DNA of 64,000 nucleotides from Candidatus Sulfotelmatobacter sp. (GCA_030041475.1 JASHNU010000073.1:204674-268673); one strand, 5' to 3'. Shown: positions 26,665-36,020, counted from the first letter of the stretch. The notes: a model not told the origin generated them from the sequence alone. Numbers and translations are program-made.

Positions 26665-28806
26665 ATGAGAGCCGTAAAGCATCTCCGCCGGCTGGTTGGC
26701 GCGGGCTCATTCTTTTTCGCGTCTTTATTCTTCTTCGCGCTCGTCCCTGGCCGCTCGTGGGCGTCACCGGCATCGGATCAGGATTGTCTGGTCTGCCACG
26801 GCCAGGCCGGCATGAAGTCTGATTCCGGCCGCAGCCTCCACGTGGATGCCGCCAAGTTCAAAGCCAGCATGCACGCCGCCCTGGGATGCACCGACTGCCA
26901 CACCGGCGTGAAGGAATATCCGCATCCTACAAAGACGCAGCTCCCCAAGTGCACCACGTGTCACGAAGATCCGACGCGGCAAATACCCAAGAGCGTCCAC
27001 GCGGTTCTGGGCGATGGCGCCGCCGCCTGCGCGAGTTGCCACGGCACAGCTCACGAAGTGCAGGAAGCTGCCAAGATTGTGCCGCAGCAATGCGCCACTT
27101 GCCACGAAGATGCCGTTCGCGGCTACCAGGCCGGCGTCCATGCCGTGGCCCGCAAGGACGGCGACGGACAAGCTCCCACCTGCCTCTCATGCCACGGCGG
27201 CCCGCACCAGATTCTGGCCGCCGACGACCCCAACTCGCCGGTCAATCATGTCCGCATCCCCGCGACCTGTGCCCAGTGCCACGGACAGAAGTTTGTCATG
27301 GAGCGGGCAGGATTCAGTACCCAGCCCTTCTATTCATACGAAGAGAGCGTGCACGGCAAAGCGGTGGCCGCGGGATCCACCAAGGCCGCTGTTTGCACGG
27401 ACTGCCACGGAGTGCACGAGATTCGCCCGGCCAATGACGACAAGTCATCTATCTTCAAGTTTAACGTTCCCGCCACTTGTGCCAAATGTCATAGTGCCGT
27501 GGAGCAGGAGTTCATGCAGAGTATTCACGGCCAGGCCATCCGGCAGGGCAACTCCCAGGCGCCGGTCTGCACCGATTGTCACGGCATTCACTCCATCAAG
27601 TCGCACGTCGATCCCAACTCCTCGGTAGCAGCACAGAATCTGGCGCGTACCACCTGCGCCAAGTGCCATGAAGGCGTGCGCCTGTCGCAGGAATTGGGCG
27701 TCCAAGGCCGCCGTGCCACGACGTATCTCGCCAGTTATCACGGCCTCGCCGCCCGCGGCGGATCGCAAGTGGTCGCCAACTGCGCCAGTTGCCACGGTGT
27801 GCACAACATCCTGCCTTCGAGTGATCCTCGCTCCACGATCAATCAAGCCAATCTCGCCACGACGTGCGGCCAGTGCCATCCCGGCGTCACCGAGAAATTC
27901 GCGTCTTCCAAAGTTCATGTGGACGCGCCCCTTTCCGCCGACATCGGCAGCAAAGCGGTGCGCTGGATTCGCAGGTTTTACCTCAGCATGATCTTCGCCG
28001 TCGTCGGCGGCATGCTGCTGCATAACCTGATCATCTGGCGCGCCAAAGTTATCGCCCGGCGAAAGACCGAACATGAGTTCGTCGAGCGTATGCCGCTTCG
28101 TTTCCGTTGGCAGCACGCTGCCCTGCTCAGCAGTTTTATCGTCCTCGTGCTCACCGGCTTCGCCCTGAAATTCCCTGATTCCTGGTTCGCCTCCATGCTC
28201 TCGCTGGGTGAGGCCAAGCGCCATCTGCTGCACCGGATCGCCGCCGTGGTTCTGATCGGCGTCAGCCTTTACCACATGTTCGACGCCATCCTGACCCGCG
28301 AAGGGCGCAGGCTGGTCCGCGACCTGTTCCCCACGCTGGACGATGCCCGCACCGCGTGGCAAAATCTTGCCTATTATCTCGGCCTGACTTCGCGGAAGCC
28401 CGAGTTTCCGCGTTTCACTTACGCCGAGAAAGCCGAGTATTGGGCGCTGGTCTGGGGCATGATCGTCATGGCCGTGACCGGCATCATGCTGTGGGCAAAG
28501 GTGGAAGTGGGGAACCATCTGCCGCGCTGGTGGCTTGATATCGCAACCGCAATTCACTTCTACGAGGCTGTGCTGGCGACTCTGGCTATCATCGTCTGGC
28601 ATTTCTATCAGGTCTTCCTCGACCCGGACGTCTATCCGATGAACTGGGCCTGGTGGGACGGAAAAATGTCGGCACACCACTATCACGAGGAGCACGGCCT
28701 GGATCGCGGTACCTTGCAGGATGCCGCTCTGACCGAGATTTCCGATACCAGCCTTACCATCGTTGAGGAACAACCCGACTCCGCCGAGGTCAAACATGGA
28801 CAATGA
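26665..28806 (+). CDS. Thirteen-heme cytochrome c fused to a cytochrome b membrane domain
   Basis: 713 residues. After a signal peptide (about 1-34) come 13 CXXCH motifs (CLVCH to CGQCH, about 41-410), then about five transmembrane segments (from about 435) with histidines typical of a diheme b domain (LRFRWQHAALLSSFIVLVLTGF, LLHRIAAVVLIGVSLYHMF, IATAIHFYEAVLATLAIIVWHFY). The c-b fusion is reminiscent of CbcL-type inner-membrane quinol oxidoreductases used for metal respiration in Geobacter, but with more hemes. The resemblance is architectural only; I could not align them. Overlaps the next gene by 11 bp. Confidence 0.93.
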   Translation: MRAVKHLRRLVGAGSFFFASLFFFALVPGRSWASPASDQDCLVCHGQAGMKSDSGRSLHVDAAKFKASMHAALGCTDCHTGVKEYPHPTKTQLPKCTTCHEDPTRQIPKSVHAVLGDGAAACASCHGTAHEVQEAAKIVPQQCATCHEDAVRGYQAGVHAVARKDGDGQAPTCLSCHGGPHQILAADDPNSPVNHVRIPATCAQCHGQKFVMERAGFSTQPFYSYEESVHGKAVAAGSTKAAVCTDCHGVHEIRPANDDKSSIFKFNVPATCAKCHSAVEQEFMQSIHGQAIRQGNSQAPVCTDCHGIHSIKSHVDPNSSVAAQNLARTTCAKCHEGVRLSQELGVQGRRATTYLASYHGLAARGGSQVVANCASCHGVHNILPSSDPRSTINQANLATTCGQCHPGVTEKFASSKVHVDAPLSADIGSKAVRWIRRFYLSMIFAVVGGMLLHNLIIWRAKVIARRKTEHEFVERMPLRFRWQHAALLSSFIVLVLTGFALKFPDSWFASMLSLGEAKRHLLHRIAAVVLIGVSLYHMFDAILTREGRRLVRDLFPTLDDARTAWQNLAYYLGLTSRKPEFPRFTYAEKAEYWALVWGMIVMAVTGIMLWAKVEVGNHLPRWWLDIATAIHFYEAVLATLAIIVWHFYQVFLDPDVYPMNWAWWDGKMSAHHYHEEHGLDRGTLQDAALTEISDTSLTIVEEQPDSAEVKHGQ

Positions 28807-30331
28807 CAAAACTCCACCTCCTGCGGTGGAGCCCTGGCACCGCTCCCGCATGCTGCTGCGCAATCCCATTAGCCTGGCGGGAGTGGCGCTGGCGATCGTC
28901 AGCCTGGCCAACATCTTCCTGTTTGTTCTGATTGACCAGATCGCTACCAAACCAAGCCCTTACATCGGCATCCTCGCCTATATGGTGTCGCCGGGCTTCC
29001 TCATCCTTGGTTTCTTACTGATGCTGGCGGGAGAGCTGCTGGAACGCCGCAAGCACCGTCCACCTTCGGACTTCTACCCACGCATTGACCTCAACGATCC
29101 CACTCAGCGCAGCGCCGTGATCTCGTTCATCACTTTCCTGGTGGTGTTCGCCGTGGTCAGCGCCGCTGGCAGTTACAAGGCTTACGAGTTTACCGAATCC
29201 ACGACATTTTGCGGACAGTTATGCCACACCGTGATGATTCCGGAATACACGGCTTATCAGCTCTCTCCCCACGCCCGTGTGGCCTGCGCAGAATGCCACG
29301 TCGGAGCTGGCGCAACCTGGTTTGTGAAGTCCAAGCTCTCCGGCACGCGTCAGGTATTCGCCACCGTTTTCAACACTTTTCCCCGCCCCATCCCCACGCC
29401 AGTGCACAACTTGCGCCCCGCCCAGGAAACCTGCGAGCAGTGCCACTGGCCCAAGAAGTTTTACGGCGGGCAGCTTAAAGTCTTTTCCCACTACGCCAAC
29501 GACGAGAAGAACAGCCTGCACCAGATCCGCATGCTGATCAAGACTGGCGGCGGCGATCCCGCCACCGGGGCGCCAGAAGGCATTCACTGGCACATGAACA
29601 TCGGCAACCGGATTGACTATCTCGCTGCCGACGAGAAGCGGCAAATCATTCCCTACATTCACGTTGAAGATATGCAGGGGCGCGTCACCGAGTATTATGC
29701 GAAAGATTCAACCCTGACCAAAGACCAGATCAAAGCCCAGATCGCCAAAGGCGCTACGCATCACATGGACTGCGTGGACTGCCACAACCGCCCCACACAC
29801 ATCTACGTTCCGCCCGACCTGGCCGTCGATCAGTCGCTGCTCGCGCGCCGCATCGACGTTTCCCTCCCCTTCATCAAGCAGCAAGCCGTTACCGTGCTGA
29901 CCGCGAATTACAAGACCAGCGAGGAAGCCATGCGCGGCATCGCCAGCGGCATGCAGGACTTCTACGAGAAGAAATATCCCGACGTGGCGAAGGCTAAGCA
30001 ACTCGAAATTCGCAACGCCGTGACCGAAATTCAGCAGATCTTCAGCCGCACCGCCTTCCCCGACATGAAGCTGAACTGGCAGACCCACCCTAACAACCTG
30101 GGACATTACTACTATCCCGGCTGCTTCCGCTGCCATGACGGCCAGCACGTCAGTGCCGACGGCAAGGTGATCACCCGAGACTGCAACCAGTGCCACACTA
30201 TGATGTCAGAGACGGAAGGCACAGCCACAGCAGCCATTCCCCCTGCGCCTCCGTTCCAGCATCCCGTGGATATCGGCGACCTGACCCAAGTCAACTGCGC
30301 CGATTGCCACACCGGCGGGGTGGGGCCGTAA
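28796..30331 (+). CDS. NapC/NirT-like multiheme quinol dehydrogenase
   Basis: 511 residues from ATG 28796 (GAGG at 28786-28789). Two N-terminal transmembrane helices (about 22-46 and 50-70) are followed by a third (about 98-118) that leads into the NapC-type segment. Six CXXCH sites are present (CAECH, CEQCH, CVDCH, CFRCH, CNQCH, CADCH). The first site, where NapC has its heme 1, reads CGQLCH, a CX3CH spacing. Likely role: oxidation of menaquinol and delivery of electrons to periplasmic cytochromes. Last gene of the operon. Confidence 0.92.
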   Translation: MDNDKTPPPAVEPWHRSRMLLRNPISLAGVALAIVSLANIFLFVLIDQIATKPSPYIGILAYMVSPGFLILGFLLMLAGELLERRKHRPPSDFYPRIDLNDPTQRSAVISFITFLVVFAVVSAAGSYKAYEFTESTTFCGQLCHTVMIPEYTAYQLSPHARVACAECHVGAGATWFVKSKLSGTRQVFATVFNTFPRPIPTPVHNLRPAQETCEQCHWPKKFYGGQLKVFSHYANDEKNSLHQIRMLIKTGGGDPATGAPEGIHWHMNIGNRIDYLAADEKRQIIPYIHVEDMQGRVTEYYAKDSTLTKDQIKAQIAKGATHHMDCVDCHNRPTHIYVPPDLAVDQSLLARRIDVSLPFIKQQAVTVLTANYKTSEEAMRGIASGMQDFYEKKYPDVAKAKQLEIRNAVTEIQQIFSRTAFPDMKLNWQTHPNNLGHYYYPGCFRCHDGQHVSADGKVITRDCNQCHTMMSETEGTATAAIPPAPPFQHPVDIGDLTQVNCADCHTGGVGP

Positions 30332-30445
30332 GCCCACAGTTTCTGTCCTGGCTTTCCGAATAGCCCATCGTCCTGCCCGGTCCGGCTAGGAAAACCCGAT
30401 CGTCAGGGCGAGCTAGCCATAAGAAAACCGGATTACATTCGCACG

Positions 30446-31354
30446 CTAGGCGCGATGCCCTGCGCCCACTGAGAGCACCGGGCACGTCGCCTCGCAGGCC
30501 ACCTTGTACGCGACGCCCGCACCAAGGTGCTTGGTCAAGGCCTTTGGCCGTTTTACACCAAGCACGATCATGTCGGCAGTCTCCGCTGTCTTCACAATCG
30601 TCTCTGCCGGTGAGCCAAATTCCACCTTATACTCTGGCGCATGCCAAAGCTGGTTTGCTTCCGGAATCAGGTCACGGAGTTGCTTCTCTGTGAAAGCCTC
30701 TACCTGCTCCCGGTCGAGCACCGGCAGAGCTCCGGGCTGCGGCTCCGGCAGCGCCACACCAGGTTCCGGCGCCACATGCAGCAGGGTTAGTCGAGCCCGA
30801 TTCTCCTCTGCCAAAGATATGGCGTAGGGCAGGCCGTGCACCGACTCTGGCCCGAAGTCGGTGGCGTACATAATATGCCGGAGGTTGCCATCGCCCTCCC
30901 AGCGGGTGGCATGCGGCCCAACCGTGAGCACGGGGCACTCGGCATTGCGAAAGACCTCTTCCGCCACCGACCCCAGCAGCAGCTTTTCCAGTCCCTTGCG
31001 GCCGCCGGTGCTGATCACAATGAGGTCAATGTCGTACTTCCAGATCAACTTCGAGAGCACTTCTGGCACTTCGCCCTCCTCGATCAGTTCCTTGTGTCTG
31101 ATTGCCCGGAATGGCTCAGAGCTTGTCAAGTGAGTCATCTGCTGCTTCGCTAACAACCTGATTTGCTCTGGATCCGGCTGCACGCCTTCTACGAACGTCA
31201 CGTGCGGCAGCACGTTCACCGAGTACACCTCGGCGTCGTAGCGGTGAGCCAGGTTGAGGGCATAAGACAAAGCTGATTGTGCAGATGGCGAAAAGTCCGT
31301 GGCAAACAGAATGTTGTGCAGCTTAATGCGCGGTGGAGCACTTACGGTGGGCAT
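30446..31354 (-). CDS. Tandem universal stress protein (two UspA domains)
   Basis: 302 residues with two Usp domains (about 10-148 and 155-300). The first has ILFATDFSPSAQSAL and the nucleotide-loop-type STGGRKGLEKLLLGSVAEEV; the second has the strand IMYATDFGPESVHGL and LGVKRPKAL, where the ATP-loop glycines are poorly kept. Domains end in CPVLTVG and CPVLSVG. Tandem Usp proteins of this type are often induced by low oxygen. The upstream region contains a CRP-type palindrome (31580-31595). Confidence 0.93.
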   Translation of the reverse strand: MPTVSAPPRIKLHNILFATDFSPSAQSALSYALNLAHRYDAEVYSVNVLPHVTFVEGVQPDPEQIRLLAKQQMTHLTSSEPFRAIRHKELIEEGEVPEVLSKLIWKYDIDLIVISTGGRKGLEKLLLGSVAEEVFRNAECPVLTVGPHATRWEGDGNLRHIMYATDFGPESVHGLPYAISLAEENRARLTLLHVAPEPGVALPEPQPGALPVLDREQVEAFTEKQLRDLIPEANQLWHAPEYKVEFGSPAETIVKTAETADMIVLGVKRPKALTKHLGAGVAYKVACEATCPVLSVGAGHRA

Positions 31355-31579
31355 GACAAACCTCCTTTCGAAACCGGAGGCTCAAGACCGGCAAGGATTC
31401 TGTCAGACGCCGGCGGCAATCCGGCTTCGCTCTTGGCCTACGACATCACGGGTAGGAGCGCCTTGATGTCTGGGGCTGGGGAAAATATCACATGGTCCCG
31501 GTATAGCCGGGGTCACGCCGCTAGTTCCACGAGAAAAACTCTACCTGTGGCATTGTCGTCAAGTGCAGCCCTCATTTGC

Positions 31580-31595
31580 AGTGACGTACGTCACA
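31580..31595. promoter_or_regulatory. CRP-type palindrome upstream of the stress protein gene
   Basis: AGTGA-CGTACG-TCACA, a near-perfect dyad with a palindromic centre. It is 226 bp before the Usp start on the minus strand. Confidence 0.6.
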
Positions 31596-31704
31596 AACAT
31601 GGTGCTCGCTTCAATGGCAGCCCATGTTACTGGTCCTTGACGCATCGCCCCATTCGCTCTCGCAGAAATGCACCGTGGAGCAACACGATTCCCGAGGCCA
31701 AGTC

Positions 31705-31720
31705 TGTGATTTTTGTCACT
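31705..31720. promoter_or_regulatory. CRP-type palindrome with class II promoter spacing
   Basis: TGTGA-TTTTTG-TCACT. An extended -10-like TGATTCTAT (31739-31747) is centred 32 bp downstream, the distance expected when the activator sits at -41.5. It faces the gene at 31794. Confidence 0.65.
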
Positions 31721-31793
31721 GCGGTTCGATGCATATAGTGATTCTATTTGTATGGACTTCCCAAGGCACTTTCCGCCTTGAAAGGAGAGAGCT

Positions 31794-32081
31794 ATGCAAT
31801 TCCACCTGGAAAAAGACGAGCTGAAACTGCTTGCAGACCTCTTGCTGGAACAAGACGGTCGACAGTACGGCGAACTTTTGAACAGAGTACTAGACCGCGA
31901 CTTGCGATTCGACTCTGGTGAACTCGAACAAACCGCAGACCTCCTCGCTGGCAAGAAGCGTAGCCTTAAGGATGAAATCGCCCGGCAGCCGAACGCCGCG
32001 CTGAAGATGGAACTGCAGCAGCAACTGGCGCTGTTGGAACGGGTACTGGAGAGGGTCAACGAGGCCTGCGTCATGTTCTGA
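31794..32081 (+). CDS. Small helical protein, function unknown
   Basis: 95 residues; AAGGAGAGAG lies just before the ATG. It is fully helical and strongly charged with no Cys except near the C-terminus (EACVMF). Three helices can be read (about 3-34, 40-58, 62-90), which suggests a small coiled-coil or helical bundle. No family recognised. A well-placed CRP-type site and the neighbouring stress and PFOR genes suggest induction under low oxygen. Confidence 0.72.
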   Translation: MQFHLEKDELKLLADLLLEQDGRQYGELLNRVLDRDLRFDSGELEQTADLLAGKKRSLKDEIARQPNAALKMELQQQLALLERVLERVNEACVMF

Positions 32082-32274
32082 ACGCCGTACCGGCGGAGGC
32101 CGGCGCTTCGCCTTTCCCGTTCGCCGTCAAGTGTCGAGAAATCGCCAATACACTCATTGACGGGCAACGGCCGGGCACAGCCACCGGCTCCGCAACTCCA
32201 ATGCTCCGTTAGCGGCTATCCGTAATCTGGCTGGAACCTCGACCACACTGAGCGGGCTTCCTTTCCAGGTAGGA

Positions 32275-32290
32275 TGTGATCCTAATCACA
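32275..32290. promoter_or_regulatory. Perfect CRP-type palindrome upstream of PFOR
   Basis: TGTGATCCTAATCACA, the best match in the window and nearly identical to the tandem pair at 21749-21786. It lies about 110 bp before the PFOR start. Confidence 0.75.
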
Positions 32291-32296
32291 CCCCCC

Positions 32297-32313
32297 TGTG
32301 AACCTGGGTCACG
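32297..32313. promoter_or_regulatory. Second CRP-type site before PFOR, N7 spacing
   Basis: TGTGA-ACCTGGG-TCACG has the right half-sites but a 7-bp rather than 6-bp centre. Centre distance to the previous site is about 22.5 bp, like the tandem pair at 21.75 kb. Affinity may be low. Confidence 0.45.
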
Positions 32314-32398
32314 ACAGAGCCACTCCTCCTCCGGCATCCTGAACCTATCGCAGCGGTTACGCCAGTATCCGCCGATAAGTCTGTTTTGGGGGATGTCA

Positions 32399-35300
32399 AT
32401 GAAGCGCAAATTCAAGACTATGGACGGCAACGAGGCCGTCGCGCATGTCGCATACCGGGTAAGCGAGGTTATCGCCATCTACCCCATCACCCCTTCTTCG
32501 CCGATGGGCGAGTGGGCCGACCAGTGGGCCTCCGAAATGGTGCCGAACGCCTGGGGAAGCGTGCCCCATGTTATTGAGATGCAAAGTGAAGGCGGCGCCG
32601 CCGGCGCCGTGCACGGCGCCCTGCAAACTGGCTCGCTGGCCACCACGTTTACTGCCTCGCAGGGCCTGCTGCTGATGATTCCCAACATGAACAAGATTGC
32701 CGGCGAGTTGACCCCGACCGCGTTTCACGTTTCGGCGCGCACCGTGGCTACGCACGCACTCTCGATCTTCGGCGACCATTCCGACGTCATGTTCTGCCGC
32801 ACTACCGGCTTCGCCATGCTCTGCTCGAACTCGGTACAAGAAGCCATGGATCTGGCCCTGATCGCGCACGCCTCATCGCTTGAGACCCGCATTCCTTTCC
32901 TTCATTTTTTCGATGGATTCCGCACCTCGCACGAGGTCAACAAGATCGAAATGCTTGAAGATGACGATATCCGCGCCATGATCAACATGGAGCGCGTCAT
33001 CGAACACCGCCAGCGCGCACTTTCGCCCGATCATCCCGTCCTGCGCGGAACGGCGCAAAACCCCGACGTCTTCTTCCAGATTCGCGAAACGGCAAATCGT
33101 TACTATAACGACGCTCCCGCCAAAGTGCAGGCCGTGATGAACAAGTTCGCTGAAGCCGTCGGGCGTCAGTACCACCTGTTTGACTACGTCGGCGCACCAG
33201 ATGCCGAGCGCGTCATCGTCATGATGGGCTCGGGCGCAGAGGTCGCGCATGAAACTGTCGATTACCTGAACGCACGTGGTGAAAAAGTCGGTCTGCTGAA
33301 AGTTCGCCTGTATCGGCCCTTTTGCGTCAAGTCGTTTATCGAGGCCCTCCCCGCAACCGTCCGCCAGATCGCCGTTCTCGATCGCACGAAGGAATCCGGC
33401 GCCATCGGCGAACCGCTCTACCTCGACGTGGTCAACGCCCTGCACGAAGGCCTGAAACTCGGCTACGGCAAACTGAAAAACGCTCCCGGAGTAGTCGGCG
33501 GCCGCTACGGCCTGTCGTCAAAGGAATTCACTCCGGCCATGGTGAAGGCCGTTTACGACAATCTGAAGCCGGCAATGCCGGATCGTCCAATAAAAGATCA
33601 CTTCACCATCGGCATCAACGACGACGTCACTCACACCAGCCTCGACTACGACGCGAAATTTTCCACCGAGCCCGACAGCGTGATCCGCGCCATGTTCTAC
33701 GGCCTGGGCGCGGATGGCACCGTCGGCGCCAACAAAAACTCGATCAAAATCATCGGTGAGAACACCGCCAACTATGCTCAGGGATACTTCGTCTACGATT
33801 CGAAAAAATCAGGCGCCATGACCGTTTCGCACCTGCGCTTCGGCCCGCAGCCGATCAAATCCAGCTACCTTGTCTCGAAGGCAAACTTCGTCGCCTGCCA
33901 TCAGTGGATCTTCCTGGAGCGTTACGACATGCTCAGCTCGCTGGTCGAAGGCAGCGTTTTCCTGCTCAACAGCCCGTTCGGCAAGGACGAGGTCTGGGAC
34001 CACCTGCCGCGCGAAGTGCAGGAGCAGCTGATTGCCAAAAAAGCGAAGTTCTACGTCATCGACGCCTACCAGGTCGCAAAAGACGCCGGCATGGGCTCGC
34101 GCATGAACGTAATCATGCAGGTCTGCTTCTTCGCCATTTCGAAGGTGCTTCCCGGCGACGAAGCCGTTGAAGCCATCCGCAAGTCCATCCGCGACACCTA
34201 TGGCAAAAAGGGCGAGGAAGTCGTCGCCAAGAACATGCGCGCCGTCGATGAAACGCTGGCGCACTTGTTCGAAGTGAAGATTCCCACGAGCGTAAGCAGC
34301 AAAATCGAAATCCCCGGTGTCTTCCCCGGCGCGCCAAAGTTTGACCGCGAAGTGCTCGGCGCCATCTACGCTGGCAAGGGCGATGACCTCCCCGTCAGCG
34401 CATTCTCCTGCGACGGCACTTTCCCCACCGGTACCGCCCGCTGGGAGAAGCGCAACCTGGCCCTCGAGATTCCCGCATGGGACACCAAGATCTGCATCCA
34501 GTGCGGCAAGTGCGCCATGGTCTGCCCGCACGCCGTAATCCGCATCAAGGTTTACGACAGCAAGGAACTCGCCAACGCTCCCGCCACATTCAAATCCTGC
34601 GATGTCCGCGACAAAGAGTGGGCGGGCATGAAGTACACCATCCAGGTCGCGCCCGAAGACTGCACCGGATGCGGCGTTTGCGTCGACGTTTGCCCGGTCA
34701 AGAACAAGAGCGAAGTGCGGCTCAAGGCCATCAACATGGTCCCCCAGCCGCCGCTGCGCGAGCCCGAAAAAGAAAACTGGGAATTTTTCCTGAAGATTCC
34801 CGAGCTCGATCGCCGCAAAATCAAAGTCGGCACCATCCGCCAGCAACAAATTCAGGAGCCGCTATTCGAATTCTCCGGCGCCTGCTCCGGCTGCGGCGAA
34901 ACACCGTACATCAAGCTGGTCACGCAATTGTTCGGCGATCGCACGATCATCGCCAATGCGACCGGCTGCTCCTCCATCTATGGCGGCAACCTGCCGACGA
35001 CTCCCTACACTAAGAACGCCGACGGCCGCGGCCCCGCGTGGTCGAACTCTCTGTTCGAAGACAACGCGGAATTCGGTCTCGGCTTCCGCATCTCCATCGA
35101 CAAGCAGACCGAATACGCTCGCGAGCTTCTTCGCTCCCTCGCGGACAAAGTCGGCGACGACCTCGCCGCAGCCATCCTGCACGCCACGCAGAAAGACGAA
35201 GCCGACATCTACGACCAGCGCCAGCGCGTCGACATCCTCAAGGAGCGGCTGAACAAGCTGACTTCCCCGCAAGCCCGTCCACTGCTCGCCCTCGCCGACA

Positions 35301-36019
35301 TGCTGGTGAAAAAATCCGTCTGGATCGTCGGCGGCGACGGCTGGGCTTACGACATCGGCTACGGCGGCCTCGATCACGTTCTGGCCAGCGGCCGCAACGT
35401 CAACATCCTTGTCCTCGACACCGAGGTCTACTCCAACACCGGCGGCCAGGCGTCGAAATCCACGCCCCGCGCCGCCGTCGCAAAGTTTGCCGCCGGCGGA
35501 AAGCCCGGTCCCAAGAAAGATCTGGGACTCATGGCCATAACCTACGGCAACGTCTACGTCGCCAGCGTGGCCATGGGCGCGAAAGACGAGCACACGCTGA
35601 AAGCATTTCTCGAAGCCGAAGCCTTCGACGGCCCCAGCATCATCATCGCGTACTCGTCGTGCATCGCCCACGGCGTCGATATGACCACCTCCATGACCGA
35701 TCAGAAAGTCGCCATCGAGTCCGGAGAGTGGCTGCTCTACCGCTATCACCCCGAGCGCGCAGCTGCGGGCGAAAACCCGCTGCAACTCGATTCCCGGGCT
35801 CCCTCGCGCAAGCTGCAGGATTACCTGCTGCAGCAGACGCGCTTCAAGATGCTGACCAAGAGCCATCCGGAAGACGCTGAGCGCCTGTGGAAGCTGGCGC
35901 AGGAAGATGTGGAACGGCGCTATCGCATGTACGAATACATGGCCAGCCGCAAGCCGGAAGCGGCCGCCGCGAAGGAAACCATAGAGAAGCCAGTGCCCGC
36001 AGCGGGCGCACCAAAATAA
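32399..36019 (+). CDS. nifJ: Pyruvate:ferredoxin (flavodoxin) oxidoreductase, single-chain
   Basis: 1206 residues from ATG 32399 (GGGGGA 5 nt upstream); full length for the homodimeric enzyme. Domain order: N-terminal pyrimidine-binding domain (YPITPSSPMGEWADQW), the EGGAAGA(V)HGALQTG segment, a transketolase C-like domain, a gamma domain, two ferredoxin-type [4Fe-4S] motifs (CIQCGKCAMVCPHAV and CTGCGVCVDVCPVKN), and the TPP-binding domain with CSGCGETPY, CSSIYGGNLPTTPY and GGDGWAYDIGYGGLDHVL. It oxidises pyruvate and CoA to acetyl-CoA and CO2 with low-potential ferredoxin or flavodoxin as acceptor, an oxygen-sensitive anaerobic reaction. Followed by the DHODH-like gene. Confidence 0.97.
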   Translation: MKRKFKTMDGNEAVAHVAYRVSEVIAIYPITPSSPMGEWADQWASEMVPNAWGSVPHVIEMQSEGGAAGAVHGALQTGSLATTFTASQGLLLMIPNMNKIAGELTPTAFHVSARTVATHALSIFGDHSDVMFCRTTGFAMLCSNSVQEAMDLALIAHASSLETRIPFLHFFDGFRTSHEVNKIEMLEDDDIRAMINMERVIEHRQRALSPDHPVLRGTAQNPDVFFQIRETANRYYNDAPAKVQAVMNKFAEAVGRQYHLFDYVGAPDAERVIVMMGSGAEVAHETVDYLNARGEKVGLLKVRLYRPFCVKSFIEALPATVRQIAVLDRTKESGAIGEPLYLDVVNALHEGLKLGYGKLKNAPGVVGGRYGLSSKEFTPAMVKAVYDNLKPAMPDRPIKDHFTIGINDDVTHTSLDYDAKFSTEPDSVIRAMFYGLGADGTVGANKNSIKIIGENTANYAQGYFVYDSKKSGAMTVSHLRFGPQPIKSSYLVSKANFVACHQWIFLERYDMLSSLVEGSVFLLNSPFGKDEVWDHLPREVQEQLIAKKAKFYVIDAYQVAKDAGMGSRMNVIMQVCFFAISKVLPGDEAVEAIRKSIRDTYGKKGEEVVAKNMRAVDETLAHLFEVKIPTSVSSKIEIPGVFPGAPKFDREVLGAIYAGKGDDLPVSAFSCDGTFPTGTARWEKRNLALEIPAWDTKICIQCGKCAMVCPHAVIRIKVYDSKELANAPATFKSCDVRDKEWAGMKYTIQVAPEDCTGCGVCVDVCPVKNKSEVRLKAINMVPQPPLREPEKENWEFFLKIPELDRRKIKVGTIRQQQIQEPLFEFSGACSGCGETPYIKLVTQLFGDRTIIANATGCSSIYGGNLPTTPYTKNADGRGPAWSNSLFEDNAEFGLGFRISIDKQTEYARELLRSLADKVGDDLAAAILHATQKDEADIYDQRQRVDILKERLNKLTSPQARPLLALADMLVKKSVWIVGGDGWAYDIGYGGLDHVLASGRNVNILVLDTEVYSNTGGQASKSTPRAAVAKFAAGGKPGPKKDLGLMAITYGNVYVASVAMGAKDEHTLKAFLEAEAFDGPSIIIAYSSCIAHGVDMTTSMTDQKVAIESGEWLLYRYHPERAAAGENPLQLDSRAPSRKLQDYLLQQTRFKMLTKSHPEDAERLWKLAQEDVERRYRMYEYMASRKPEAAAAKETIEKPVPAAGAPK

Positions 36020-36020
36020 T

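Larger units (their letters stand above)
31355..31793. other. Gene-free divergent promoter region
   Basis: This 439-bp gap lies between the Usp gene and the 95-residue protein gene. It holds two CRP-type palindromes (31580-31595, 31705-31720) and a half-site near 31500. No convincing small gene is seen. Confidence 0.7.
32082..32398. other. Gene-free PFOR promoter region
   Basis: This 317-bp gap has nothing recognisable in its left part. The right part has two CRP-type sites (32275-32290, 32297-32313) and the ribosome-binding site GGGGGA (32388-32393) of PFOR. Confidence 0.7.

Noticed and set aside
27445..28950. 501-codon open frame antisense to the 13-heme cytochrome
   Set aside because: The plus strand has 13 ordered heme motifs and membrane helices, so the antisense frame is a shadow.
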